Below are positions 21,678-30,224 of a stretch of 34,620 bases of DNA, piece after piece. The position numbers and the translations under genes were made by a program. The notes under the pieces were generated by a model. That model had not been told where the DNA came from and did no database searches. It saw only the letters and a program-made list of their open reading frames with translations. Source of the DNA: Clostridiales bacterium (GTDB lineage Bacteria > Bacillota_A > Clostridia > Christensenellales > Aristaeellaceae); the NCBI GenBank assembly GCA_024684665.1, contig JAIKWN010000116.1:1-34620 (forward strand), in the 5' to 3' direction. Position 1 is the first letter of the stretch, and every line of letters starts with the position of its first letter.

Positions 21678-22568
21678 ATGAAAAAGCTTTCAGGTATGGT
21701 GGGTTTTTATGCTGCGTCGGTGACGCCTTATGGCAAAGACGGAAAAGTCGCGCCGGAGATGCTTTTGCGCCTCATGGACAGAAACCTCGACGAAGGTGCG
21801 GCGGGCTTTCTGATTGGCGGAAGCAGCGCGGAGTGCGCGCTGCTTTCCCGGGATGAGAAAGAACTCCTCCTGCGGACAGCCGCGGACCATCCCCGGCGGA
21901 AAGAGATGAAACTGATCGGCGCCTGTTCCTCCGTGTCCCAGGCGGAAGCAGTCGAATTTGCAAAACTCTGCGCGGAACTCCATTATGACGCTGCGATCAC
22001 CACCGCGCCGTATTACTACAAATTCGGCATGAAAGCGCTTGCCGAATACCTTTCCGCGATCCGGGAAGCGGCGGATATCCCCCTGTTCTTCTATAACTTC
22101 CCCGGCAACACGGGCGTGGAAATCGATATTTACGATCCGGACATACGCCGTGTGCTGACGGACGGGACGATCTCGGGTGTCAAGCATACGAGCCTCAACC
22201 TCTCCCAGCTGGAGCGCTTCCGGGATATGAATCCGGAACTCGTGCTCTTCGGCGGATACGACGAAGTTTATCTGGGCGCTAGAATCTTGGGCGCGGACGG
22301 CGCCATCGGTTCCACCTTCAATTTCACGCTGCCGCTCTTTACAAAGATCGAAGCGGCTTATGCAAAACGGGACCTGGAAGAGGCGCTGACCCTGCAGCAC
22401 CGGGCGAACCGGATCATGGAAGCGCTGGTGCGCGCAGGCCTGTTCCCGTCCATCAAGCATATGCTCCGCGTATTGGGAACCGACTGTGGCGACTGCCGCG
22501 CGCCCTTCGCGAAGCTGACGGAAGCCCAGAAGGCGTCGGTAGAAAAGACGGTGGCGGAGAATCTGTGA
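21678..22568 (+). CDS. DapA/NanA family aldolase, N-acetylneuraminate lyase-like
   Basis: A 296-residue class I aldolase. The Schiff-base lysine is K169 (SGVKHTSLN) and the catalytic tyrosine Y139 (FFYNFPGNTGVEI). Several segments resemble sialic acid lyases more than dihydrodipicolinate synthases: GVKHTSLNLSQLERF, and FGGYDEVYLGARILGADGAI, where NanA has GYDE and ADGxIGSTYN. The pyruvate carboxylate loop, GSTGE in NanA, is GSSAE (48-52). Expected reaction: cleavage of a 2-keto-3-deoxy sugar acid such as N-acetylneuraminate to pyruvate and an aldehyde sugar. No other sialic acid genes are adjacent, so the true substrate may differ. AAAGGACG precedes the ATG. Confidence 0.82.
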   Translation: MKKLSGMVGFYAASVTPYGKDGKVAPEMLLRLMDRNLDEGAAGFLIGGSSAECALLSRDEKELLLRTAADHPRRKEMKLIGACSSVSQAEAVEFAKLCAELHYDAAITTAPYYYKFGMKALAEYLSAIREAADIPLFFYNFPGNTGVEIDIYDPDIRRVLTDGTISGVKHTSLNLSQLERFRDMNPELVLFGGYDEVYLGARILGADGAIGSTFNFTLPLFTKIEAAYAKRDLEEALTLQHRANRIMEALVRAGLFPSIKHMLRVLGTDCGDCRAPFAKLTEAQKASVEKTVAENL

Positions 22569-22598
22569 TTCTCTGCCTGATGAAGGAAGAACGAATTC

Positions 22599-23666
22599 AT
22601 GACGAACAACGATCGACTTCGGGGACTGCGGGGGCTGCTTCCGCCCGGCGGGGGGAGTTTCGTGGTCTTCGACCTCGAATGGAATCAGAACGCCTACGTT
22701 CCGAATCCGATGATGCCTCATGAGATCATCGAGATCGGTGCCTGCCGCCTCTCCCCGGAGGGGGAAGAGGAGGCCACTTTCAGCATGCTGGTGAAGCCGA
22801 AACTGTACCGGAAGATCGACCGGCACATCAAGAAAGTCACGGGCATCACGGAGGAAGAACTGTCGGAAGGAGTTTCTTTTTCGGAGGCGTTCCAGGCCTT
22901 CTCGGATTTTTGCGGGAAAAAACCGTGTCTCATTACCTGGGGCCGGGACGATTATCCCGTTCTCAGGCGGAACCTCGGCTTTCACCGAATCCCACTTGCC
23001 CTGGACGCCCCGGTGGACGCGCAGCTAATTTTTGGTTTCTGCCACTTCGGGGACGCGCACCGGCAGATGAACCTTCACGCGGCCATGGAGGAAACGGGAA
23101 CGGAAAAAGAAGTTCCTGCTCACCGGGCGATCTTCGACGCGGAATGCACCGCGGCGCTTCTGCCTTTCATCTCGAAGGAAGCGGAGGCCATACCGGAAAA
23201 GAAGCGGAAAGAACTGATGTCCATTCTGGACCGGGAGCGCCGACTTGCCTGCGCCGTTCAGCGCAGCCGGCTGACCAGGTTTACGAAAAAGGAAGAAGCT
23301 CTGACGGACCGCGCGATTACCGCCATGCCTTGTCCCGTCTGCGGCTGTGAAACCGAGTTCCAGACGGGATGGTTCGACTGCGGAAAGGGCGACCGTTATG
23401 ATGCGGTGGGGCTCTGCAGGGAACACGGTCTATGCGGAGGACAGCTGCATCTTCGCCATTCCGCCGCGGGAACGCTTTCCATGACGCAGCGGGTCTATCC
23501 ATGCTATCCGTCGGAGGCGGAGGAAATCGCGGAAGCCTGCCGGCGTTTTCTCGCGATCCCGCCCGCAAAACGGCATCGCCGCATTTCGATGGATGAAGCG
23601 CTGGCGGCCGCAAGGAAGGCAAAGGAGGAGAAACGACGTCCGCGGGAAACGGGGGCGGACGCATGA
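22599..23666 (+). CDS. DEDD-type 3'-5' exonuclease with C-terminal Cys/His cluster
   Basis: A 355-residue protein whose first 190 residues are an RNase T/DnaQ-like exonuclease: D25 and E27 in FVVFDLEWNQ (Exo I), D117/D118 in WGRDDYPVL (Exo II), and H175/D180 in AHRAIFDAECTA (Exo III, DEDDh). The similarity is nearest to KapD/ERI1-type exonucleases, which trim RNA or DNA ends. Residues 245-279 hold C245, C248, C250, C261, C273, H276 and C279, a likely zinc site that is not part of the plain family. The tail is basic and helical. The ATG follows GAAGGAAG; its stop overlaps the next start as ATGA. The substrate is unknown. Confidence 0.85.
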   Translation: MTNNDRLRGLRGLLPPGGGSFVVFDLEWNQNAYVPNPMMPHEIIEIGACRLSPEGEEEATFSMLVKPKLYRKIDRHIKKVTGITEEELSEGVSFSEAFQAFSDFCGKKPCLITWGRDDYPVLRRNLGFHRIPLALDAPVDAQLIFGFCHFGDAHRQMNLHAAMEETGTEKEVPAHRAIFDAECTAALLPFISKEAEAIPEKKRKELMSILDRERRLACAVQRSRLTRFTKKEEALTDRAITAMPCPVCGCETEFQTGWFDCGKGDRYDAVGLCREHGLCGGQLHLRHSAAGTLSMTQRVYPCYPSEAEEIAEACRRFLAIPPAKRHRRISMDEALAAARKAKEEKRRPRETGADA

Positions 23667-24871
23667 GCCAGAGAAGAAGCCGACGCGCCGCCCATGAGGA
23701 CTGGTTTGTCCGTACGCCCCTCCGGGATCCGGAGCAGTCGCCGGAAGAACAGCCGCTTAAGGAAGAGGCTCCCGTCCGTATCGAAAAGCGCTATTTCGAA
23801 CTGCCTCCGCCCCCCGGAAAAGGGGCGCGGACCCGGGGTGTCCGCACTGTGTTTTCGCTTCTGCTCGCTCTTCTGATCGTGCGGGGCAGCGCACCATGGG
23901 GCGAGGTCCCAAACGCAGATTCTCGCTTCCGGGAATGGGCGGCGAGGAAAAACGAGCAGATTGTGCAGCAGCTTCCCGGCGACACGCCCGCCCCCGGCAC
24001 GGCACTGTACGAGGCGATAGCGGCCTCTGATCCGGAGACGGAAGCGGAGCGCGTCCGCAAAGCGCAGGAAGTCGCCCGGGCGACAGCGGCCCCGCAGGCA
24101 GGATCGGTGCTCAAGCATTACAAGCCTGGTCAGCTCGCCTATCATAGCGATAAGATGGATGTTTCCGTCGAGCAGAAGAAAAAGGACGGCATGACCTACT
24201 TCGTTTGCGACATCCGCCTCTCCGACATATCCCAGCTGCGCAGCGCCTTTGCGGGAGACGATTTCAAAAGCGGTATCTACGAAGCGGTCTCCGACATCGC
24301 TGCGCGCTACAGTCCCGTACTGGCCATCAACGCGGACTTCTGCCGCTATCACAGAAACGGCGTCATCATCCGCAACGGAGAGCTTTTGCGCAAGCAGAAC
24401 ATCACGAGGCACCATCTGCTGATCATCGATGAAAACGGGAATATGTCCGCTCTGACGGACCGCAGCGGAAAGCAGGGACAGGTGGCGGAACGTCTCATGC
24501 GGGAAAACACGTGGCAGACTTTCGAATTCGGACCCGTCCTGGTGGAAAACGGAGAAGCCACGGCGCTTCCGGGGCGGTTTTACGTAAACTGCCACGACGG
24601 CTATTACGAGCCCCGCACGGCCATTGGCCAGATGGGTCCTCTGCACTATATCGTGATCGTGGTGGACGGGCGGCGGGACGGATATTCCACGGGCGCAAGC
24701 ATTCCGCAGCTGCAGAAGCTGTTCCTCGACGAGGGCGCGGAATTCGCCTTCAATCTGGACGGCGGCGGAAGCACCTCCCTGTATTTCCTTGGAAATGTGG
24801 TAAATATGCCATCCGGCGGAAAAGAACGTTCCGTCAGCGATATTATTCTGTTTATGGCCAATCCGAGATAA
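23663..24871 (+). CDS. Membrane-anchored phosphodiester glycosidase (NAGPA domain), first copy
   Basis: A 402-residue type II membrane protein. The N-terminal 57 residues are charged and Pro-rich, a membrane segment lies at about 60-76, and a linker follows. The NAGPA domain covers about 165-400, with the motifs VLAINADFCRYHRNGVIIRN, EPRTAIGQMG and FNLDGGGSTSLYF, and the ending ERSVSDIILFM. Family enzymes remove N-acetylglucosamine from phosphodiesters in animals, and bacterial members act on envelope sugar phosphodiesters. The gene overlaps the exonuclease by four bases and is followed 13 bases later by a second, shorter copy. Activity and substrate are inferred from family membership. Confidence 0.87.
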   Translation: MSQRRSRRAAHEDWFVRTPLRDPEQSPEEQPLKEEAPVRIEKRYFELPPPPGKGARTRGVRTVFSLLLALLIVRGSAPWGEVPNADSRFREWAARKNEQIVQQLPGDTPAPGTALYEAIAASDPETEAERVRKAQEVARATAAPQAGSVLKHYKPGQLAYHSDKMDVSVEQKKKDGMTYFVCDIRLSDISQLRSAFAGDDFKSGIYEAVSDIAARYSPVLAINADFCRYHRNGVIIRNGELLRKQNITRHHLLIIDENGNMSALTDRSGKQGQVAERLMRENTWQTFEFGPVLVENGEATALPGRFYVNCHDGYYEPRTAIGQMGPLHYIVIVVDGRRDGYSTGASIPQLQKLFLDEGAEFAFNLDGGGSTSLYFLGNVVNMPSGGKERSVSDIILFMANPR

Positions 24872-24883
24872 GGAGCCGATCCT

Positions 24884-25750
24884 ATGAAAAGACAGATTCT
24901 TCCCTTTTTCCTGATGGTTCTCCTGATGATTTCCCTTGTGTTTTCCTGCGTCTCAGTTTCTGCGGAGCTTGCAGTCCCAAAACGGAAAGTGGTGGAGGAA
25001 ACGACCACCTACGAGGCAAGCACCGTAAGGATAAAAGTGGAGCAATGGCTCTACGATTTCAACAAATCGGATCTCCGCTTCTTTGTGGCGGAGGTCTGGG
25101 TGAAGGATCCGTCCCAGTTTAAGACCGCCTTCGCCCGGGACGAATACTCCAAGAACCGGACGGAGGCTACTTCCGCCATCGCGGAGCGGCACGGCGCCGT
25201 GCTGGCCTGCAACGGGGATTATTACAACTACAAGGACAAGATTGGCTTGGTCATCCGAAACGGCGAACTGTACCGCGACAAGACGAATAAAAACCGGGAC
25301 ATACTCCTCGTGATGAAGGACGGTTCTCTAGTCGCGATTCCGCGGAACGAATACGAAGCCGGGCATGGAAAGGAATACGTGGACGAGGGCGTCGTGCACA
25401 GCTTCACCTTCGGTCCCATCCTGGTGAAGGACGGACAGCCGTACGATTTTCCCAAGTCTCACGACCCCATCTATACTTCTGAAACCGTTCGGGAACCCCG
25501 TACGGGCATCGGCTGGGTGGAGGAAGGGCATTACGTCTTCCTCGTGGCGGACGGACGGCGGGACAACTGGAGTGACAAAGGCATGGCGCTGCAGGAAATG
25601 CGCGAAGTCTTTTATGAAAAGGGCTGCCAGGTCGCCTATAACCTAGACGGCGGCGGTAGCGCGACGCTGTATATCAACGGCCAGCGGGTGAACAAGACCA
25701 GCGGCTCCCGGGAGCGCGAGGTCAGCGACATCATCTGTATCGTGCCATGA
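24884..25750 (+). CDS. Secreted phosphodiester glycosidase (NAGPA domain), second copy
   Basis: A 288-residue exported paralogue of the preceding gene. Residues 1-26 are a signal peptide (MKRQILPFFLMVLLMISLVF.. ending VSAE), then the NAGPA domain: VLACNGDYYNYKDKIGLVIR, EPRTGIGWVEEGHYVFLVAD, YNLDGGGSATLYINGQ and REREVSDIICIV. It lacks the long N-terminal anchor and linker of the first copy, so the pair probably acts at two locations, one membrane-held and one released or loosely bound. AAGGAG precedes the ATG. Its stop overlaps the next start as ATGA. Tandem duplication within one operon is the simplest origin. Confidence 0.87.
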   Translation: MKRQILPFFLMVLLMISLVFSCVSVSAELAVPKRKVVEETTTYEASTVRIKVEQWLYDFNKSDLRFFVAEVWVKDPSQFKTAFARDEYSKNRTEATSAIAERHGAVLACNGDYYNYKDKIGLVIRNGELYRDKTNKNRDILLVMKDGSLVAIPRNEYEAGHGKEYVDEGVVHSFTFGPILVKDGQPYDFPKSHDPIYTSETVREPRTGIGWVEEGHYVFLVADGRRDNWSDKGMALQEMREVFYEKGCQVAYNLDGGGSATLYINGQRVNKTSGSREREVSDIICIVP

Positions 25751-26469
25751 GAAGGAGACTGTGCGCGGCGGCGGTGCTCCTGCTCTTATGGCTGCTGTTT
25801 CTGCCGGCGGTAGGATTCTCCGCGGAGGGTGGCGCCATGCTCTCCCAGGACGACCTTTCCTCCCTGGCGGGGAGCTATGAGGCGTTTCTAACGGAACTTC
25901 GCGATCTGCTGCTCTCCCGCGGGTTTCTCTCCGAGGGGGAGAAAGATGCGTGGATGACGGCGCAGCTGGGCGATTATTATGCAAACGGCGGCTACGGCTC
26001 CTTTCTCATCACCTACCAGCCGGGAGCGCTCGGCTATGTTCGGGAAGAGGATATGGCGGCGCAGCTTTCCTGCCGGATGGGGGAGGGCGCGCTTTCCCTG
26101 TCCACGATGCGGCGTTATACGCCGGGCTATGGAGAAGAGGGGCTGCGGCTGTCCTTTTCGCTCTCCGACGGGCAGGGGATGCCGGTTTCCTTTTCTTTGC
26201 AGCTGACCGCTTCGGACGGCATGTTTTCCCGCTGGGATTCGCTTACGGATCAGTACGTCTCCGTCGGGACTTCTGCTGTAACGGAAGGGGAAACCCTGCT
26301 CTGGATCGCGGGGAGCCCCGCGCCGGGGACGAAGGATCCGGAAATCGCGATCCGCGCCTACGACGCCGAAACGGGTGTGGAACTGGGCGCGGCGGTTCTG
26401 ATCCTGAGGGCGGAGGACGGAAGCTACCTGATGCAGGAAGACGGGCTCTCCGAAATGGGCGGGCTCTGA
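25747..26469 (+). CDS. Secreted protein of unknown function
   Basis: A 240-residue exported protein that I do not recognise. Residues 1-26 are a signal peptide (MRRRLCAAAVLLLLWLLFLP.. ending GFSAE). Residues about 33-55 are helical (SQDDLSSLAGSYEAFLTELR) and the rest alternates polar and hydrophobic residues like a beta-sandwich, with repeated Gly, Ser and Tyr. It overlaps the second phosphodiester glycosidase by four bases and so is translationally coupled, which suggests a shared role outside the membrane. No catalytic motif is visible. Confidence 0.7.
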   Translation: MRRRLCAAAVLLLLWLLFLPAVGFSAEGGAMLSQDDLSSLAGSYEAFLTELRDLLLSRGFLSEGEKDAWMTAQLGDYYANGGYGSFLITYQPGALGYVREEDMAAQLSCRMGEGALSLSTMRRYTPGYGEEGLRLSFSLSDGQGMPVSFSLQLTASDGMFSRWDSLTDQYVSVGTSAVTEGETLLWIAGSPAPGTKDPEIAIRAYDAETGVELGAAVLILRAEDGSYLMQEDGLSEMGGL

Positions 26470-26488
26470 GAGGAAAGAAGGAACGACG

Positions 26489-27604
26489 ATGTACCGGAAG
26501 AACTTCTGCGAAATCGACCTTGAAGCGATCCGCCACAATGTGCGGGTGATGCGGGGACATCTGGCCCCGGGAGTGAAGTTTCTGGCCGTAGTGAAGGCGA
26601 ACGCCTACGGGCACGGGGACGTACAGGTGGCAAAAGCCGCGCTGTCCGCCGGGGCGGAGTTCCTGGCCGTGGCGATTCCGGAGGAGGGCGAGCATCTCAG
26701 AAACGCGGGGATCACCGCTCCCATCTTGGTACTCGGAGGCATCGTCTCCCCGAAAGCCGCGGAGGCGGATGTGCGGCTTGGCCTCGTTCAGGTGGTTTTC
26801 GACGAAGAGAGGATTCGCCTGCTCTCCTCGGCCGGCGTCGCCGCTGGCAAGGAAGCGGAGGTGCACCTGGGGCTGGATACCGGCATGTGCCGCATCGGCG
26901 TGCGGGAACCGGAGGAAGCGGCGGAGCTGGCAAAGCTCATCGATTCCCTGCCCGGAATCCGCCTCACAGGCTGTTTTACCCACATGGCGACGGCGGACGA
27001 GGAAGACGTTTCCGGGACGCGGCGGCAGGAAAAGCGCTACCGGGAACTGACGAAGGCCATCCGTGAAGCGCATGAGGGCGAGCTGCTCTGTCACGCGGCA
27101 AACACCGCTTCCCTCTTCCGTTATCCGGAGTTTCACGACGGAATGGCCCGGGGCGGCATCGCCCTCTACGGCTGCCCGCCGGTGCCGGAGGCGGAAGATC
27201 TCATGCCCGCCATGCGCTGGATCACCGAAGCGGTGTATGTAAAGACGATTCATCCGGGTGACCGGGTCAGCTATGGAGGAACTTTCGAAGCCAAAAAAGA
27301 CACCCGGGTCATGACGGTTCCCGTGGGATACGCGGACGGATACCGCCGGGGCATTTCCGGCAAAGGGTGCGTTCTCGTCTGCGGGAAGCGGGCGCCGATC
27401 CTCGGTAGGATCTGCATGGATCAGCTAATGGCGGACGTGACGGATATCCCAGGCGTCGCGGTTGGGGATGAAGTCGTGCTTCTGGGCGTGCAGGGAGACG
27501 AGTGCATTTCCGCCCAGGAAATGGCTTCCTGGATTGGCACGATCGACTATGAGGTGCTCTGTTCGCCTTCCGCCCGGGTGCCCCGGGTATGGCTGAACGA
27601 ATGA
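26489..27604 (+). CDS. alr: Alanine racemase
   Basis: A 371-residue PLP enzyme that interconverts L- and D-alanine to supply peptidoglycan. K36 in VVKANAYGHG is the Schiff-base lysine, and Y262 in RVSYGGTFEAKKDTRV is the opposing catalytic tyrosine. HLGLDTGMCRIGV, GCFTHMATAD, CHAANTASLF and RVMTVPVGYADGYRRG are other family blocks, in a TIM-barrel followed by a beta domain. The ATG follows AAGGAAC. Its stop overlaps the next start as ATGA, coupling it to the folate enzyme. Some Bacillota have two racemases; here it lies near other envelope genes. Confidence 0.96.
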   Translation: MYRKNFCEIDLEAIRHNVRVMRGHLAPGVKFLAVVKANAYGHGDVQVAKAALSAGAEFLAVAIPEEGEHLRNAGITAPILVLGGIVSPKAAEADVRLGLVQVVFDEERIRLLSSAGVAAGKEAEVHLGLDTGMCRIGVREPEEAAELAKLIDSLPGIRLTGCFTHMATADEEDVSGTRRQEKRYRELTKAIREAHEGELLCHAANTASLFRYPEFHDGMARGGIALYGCPPVPEAEDLMPAMRWITEAVYVKTIHPGDRVSYGGTFEAKKDTRVMTVPVGYADGYRRGISGKGCVLVCGKRAPILGRICMDQLMADVTDIPGVAVGDEVVLLGVQGDECISAQEMASWIGTIDYEVLCSPSARVPRVWLNE

Positions 27605-28179
27605 GCGGCAGCGCCGGGGAAAAGAAGCGCCTGCGCCTTAAGATCCGAATGGCGCGCAAAGCGTTGCCGGAGTCGTTTTTCCGCCGGGAAGCGGAATCCC
27701 TGCTTGCCCACCTGACCGCGATGCCGGAATGGAAGGCGGCCGGGACGGTCATGGCCTACGCCGCCCTGCCGGGGGAGCCGGATCTTGTGCGGATCCTTTC
27801 GGAGATATGGTCCTCCGGCCGGCGGATGATCCTGCCCCGGTGCGGGGAAAAGGAGGGCCTTCCCTGTCTTGTTCCCTGCCTCGTGTCCGGCCCGGACGAG
27901 CTTTCCCCCGGCAAATGGGGCATCCCGGAACCGGGAAATAGCTGCCCCGCCGTAGACCCAGAGGAAATCGGACTTATCCTTGTTCCCGGCATCGCGTTCG
28001 ACCGGGCAGGATTTCGCCTGGGGCAGGGCGGAGGCTATTACGACAGCTTTCTTCCGGAAACCCGCGGATTCCGTCTCGGCGTCTGCCACAGCTGGGAGCT
28101 GCTTCCCGGAATCCCGAAGGAACCACATGACGCCCGGGTGGATGCCGTGCTGACGGAAAGAGGGATCCTCCGCATTTGA
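27601..28179 (+). CDS. 5-formyltetrahydrofolate cyclo-ligase
   Basis: A 192-residue cytoplasmic enzyme converting 5-formyl-THF to 5,10-methenyl-THF with ATP. The N-terminal basic segment KKRLRLKIRMARKALP matches the ATP-binding K-x-x-L-R region, and FRLGQGGGYYDSFLP is the signature GxGxGYYDR-like motif (here with S-F). VPGIAFDRAG before it holds the conserved Asp. Start chosen at 27601 because it forms an ATGA overlap with alr and gives the family length; an ATG 12 bases upstream also exists. Known symbols in other species are fau/ygfA/yqgN. Confidence 0.92.
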   Translation: MSGSAGEKKRLRLKIRMARKALPESFFRREAESLLAHLTAMPEWKAAGTVMAYAALPGEPDLVRILSEIWSSGRRMILPRCGEKEGLPCLVPCLVSGPDELSPGKWGIPEPGNSCPAVDPEEIGLILVPGIAFDRAGFRLGQGGGYYDSFLPETRGFRLGVCHSWELLPGIPKEPHDARVDAVLTERGILRI

Positions 28180-28201
28180 AACCGAAAGAAGGAAAACGAA
28201 C

Positions 28202-29050
28202 ATGTCCGAAGAGAAAACGACGGAAAAAGGAAAACGCGTCCCCCTCAGACGGGCGGAGCATTGGGGCTTCGCTGTGCCAGGCACTGCGCGGCGGGCGGCG
28301 TTTATACTGCTCGTCTCCGTGATCCTCGGTATGCTGTTTTCCGGCATTTCCGGCATTGGGCAGAACGTCGTCCGTGTGCTGATTTCGATTTTCATTTCCA
28401 TCCTCACGGTTGCCCTATTCTTTTTTGAAGGTTTGGGCTGCGGAACGAAGGATGCGGTGGAGAGCCGGCGCGTCCGGAAGATCGAACGGGACGGCGGCGC
28501 AGCGAAACCGAAGGAACTTGCCGGTTGCTGGCATCCGGCAAAATGCGCCGCCGCACTGCTGATGGTCTTTTTACTGCCCCTGCTACTCGGGGCCTGGATC
28601 AGCCTGACGGCGGAACCCTATCATTACCAGCTGCAGGATCTTCCCCTTTGGCTGACGGAGAATTACGGCAAGCAAGAGGAAGTGATGACGCCCCTAGCGG
28701 CGTATACCGCAGAGCCCACAGGGGCAGACGCGAGAACCATCCTCAGAATCGGGCTTCGGGTGCTCATCATGCCATTCATCGGTTTCTTTGCCGATCCACA
28801 GACCGAGGTCTTCCGGCTCGACCGACTTTCCCCTGTGTTTTTACTCCTCTATCCGCTCGCGTTTTTCATTGGGTATCTGTTTGGCCCGCGGCGCAGCCGG
28901 AAAATTGCGAAGCAGGAGCGGCACTCCAAAAAGGTCGCGGTGAAAAAGGCGGAAAAGAGTTCTCTTGCGGAAAAACTGACCCGCGGCGGCGGAGAGGTGC
29001 ATTACGGCGGCCGCGCCGGGAAGAAAGAAGAAAAGCATAAGCTGGTTTAA
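28202..29050 (+). CDS. Membrane protein of unknown function
   Basis: A 282-residue protein with five predicted membrane segments (about 32-50, 57-78, 115-135, 180-196, 211-228), an outside loop between the third and fourth, and a strongly basic cytoplasmic tail (about 229-282, many Lys, Arg and Glu). I do not recognise a family. AAAGAAGGAAAA precedes the ATG. It is 22 bases after the cyclo-ligase gene and ends the operon, since a strong promoter for rsmD starts 11 bases beyond its stop. The basic tail could contact nucleic acid or a partner protein, which is speculation. Confidence 0.65.
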   Translation: MSEEKTTEKGKRVPLRRAEHWGFAVPGTARRAAFILLVSVILGMLFSGISGIGQNVVRVLISIFISILTVALFFFEGLGCGTKDAVESRRVRKIERDGGAAKPKELAGCWHPAKCAAALLMVFLLPLLLGAWISLTAEPYHYQLQDLPLWLTENYGKQEEVMTPLAAYTAEPTGADARTILRIGLRVLIMPFIGFFADPQTEVFRLDRLSPVFLLLYPLAFFIGYLFGPRRSRKIAKQERHSKKVAVKKAEKSSLAEKLTRGGGEVHYGGRAGKKEEKHKLV

Positions 29051-29061
29051 TCACCCTCTTC

Positions 29062-29090
29062 TTGAAAACAAAGGCTCTGTTTGTTATAAT
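29062..29090 (+). promoter_or_regulatory. Sigma-A-type promoter of rsmD-coaD
   Basis: TTGAAA (29062-29067), a 17-base spacer and a perfect TATAAT (29085-29090), 24 bases before rsmD, so the leader is only about 17 bases. It starts a new transcription unit. Confidence 0.75.
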
Positions 29091-29114
29091 CCACGAAAAG
29101 GAAGAAAAAATATC

Positions 29115-29669
29115 ATGCGGATCATCGCGGGGGAGGCCCGGGGCCGTACGCTTGTGGCGCCCCGCGGCAGCGGAACGAGACCCACACAGGATTATGTGCG
29201 GGAGTCGCTTTTTAACATCCTTTCCCCGCGCGTGCCCGGCGCGCGCGTCCTGGATCTTTTTGCAGGGACCGGGGCCCTCGCGCTGGAGGCCGTCAGCCGC
29301 GGCGCGGAATACGCCGTTCTCTGCGACCGGGACAGGGTGGCGCTCGCCTGCATCAGGAAGAACGTCGCGGCGGTCCGCGCGGAGGACAGGTGCCGCGTCT
29401 TTTCCGGGGATTACGGCGCATGCATCCGGTCCCTTTCCGGAGAGACTGGTTTTGACCTCGTCTTCCTGGACCCGCCCTACAACAACCAGAATACCGGGGA
29501 GATCTCCGGGATGCTGATGGACGCGGGGCTGCTTCTGCCAGGCTTCCTCATCGTCTGCGAGCACAGGCGGGGTGAACCGCCGAAAGCGGACGGTCGTTTC
29601 CGCGCGGGGGATACGAGACGTTACGGGGATACGGAAATCACCTTTTTATCTTCCTGCGGGGAGGAATGA
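29115..29669 (+). CDS. rsmD: 16S rRNA (guanine-N2)-methyltransferase RsmD
   Basis: A 184-residue SAM-dependent enzyme that methylates G966 of 16S rRNA. The start MRIIAGEARGRTL and the TRPTQDYVRESLFNIL block are diagnostic, as are the SAM loop VLDLFAGTGALALEAVSRGA (about 45-64) and the catalytic DPPY in FDLVFLDPPYNN. Linkage to coaD downstream (three bases apart) is widespread in bacteria and supports the assignment. The ATG follows AAGGAAGAAA with its own promoter. Confidence 0.95.
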   Translation: MRIIAGEARGRTLVAPRGSGTRPTQDYVRESLFNILSPRVPGARVLDLFAGTGALALEAVSRGAEYAVLCDRDRVALACIRKNVAAVRAEDRCRVFSGDYGACIRSLSGETGFDLVFLDPPYNNQNTGEISGMLMDAGLLLPGFLIVCEHRRGEPPKADGRFRAGDTRRYGDTEITFLSSCGEE

Positions 29670-29672
29670 AGA

Positions 29673-30161
29673 TTGGACACCCTTCTCTATGCGGGCAGTT
29701 TCGATCCCGTGACCCGGGGGCATATGGATATCATCCGCCGGGCGGCGAAGCTTTGCGATACCCTCGTGGTGGCCGTCATGGTGAATCCCGCGAAGCCGGG
29801 AAAGATTTCCCGGGAGGCGCGCGTTTCCCTGCTGGAAAAATGCTGCCGGGGGATCGGAAACGTTCAGATCGTGCGGCACGACGGGCTGCTGGCAGACTGC
29901 GCAAAGAAGGTCGGCGCACAGGCGGTGGTCCGCGGTCTCCGGCCCATCGGGGATTTCGAATCCGAATTTGAAATGGCGAGCGTCAACCGCATGATCGGCG
30001 GGGTCGAGACGATCCTTCTCGTCACCTCCCCGGACGTGGCCTCCGTCAGTTCTTCCGCGGTGCGGGAGATAGCGTCTTTCGGCGGGGACATCGCGCCCCT
30101 GGTGCCGGAGGGCATGGCGGGGGAGATCCTTGCGGCCATAACCCGCGGTGAGCAGGACTGA
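29673..30161 (+). CDS. coaD: Phosphopantetheine adenylyltransferase
   Basis: A 162-residue enzyme of coenzyme A synthesis: ATP plus 4'-phosphopantetheine to dephospho-CoA. The nucleotidyltransferase motif is TRGH in AGSFDPVTRGHMDII, VVRGLRPIGDFESEFEMA is the family core, and the second motif SVSSSAVREIASFGGD corresponds to ISSTxVR. It starts with TTG at 29673; no ATG gives the essential N-terminal strand, and GAGGAATGAAGA precedes it. It is three bases after rsmD and co-transcribed. Confidence 0.95.
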   Translation: MDTLLYAGSFDPVTRGHMDIIRRAAKLCDTLVVAVMVNPAKPGKISREARVSLLEKCCRGIGNVQIVRHDGLLADCAKKVGAQAVVRGLRPIGDFESEFEMASVNRMIGGVETILLVTSPDVASVSSSAVREIASFGGDIAPLVPEGMAGEILAAITRGEQD

Positions 30162-30224
30162 TTGCAATTTCCGGGCGTTCCCGGCGGGGAGGCCTGTGGT
30201 GAGAAACCGATAAAGGAGGAGCCT

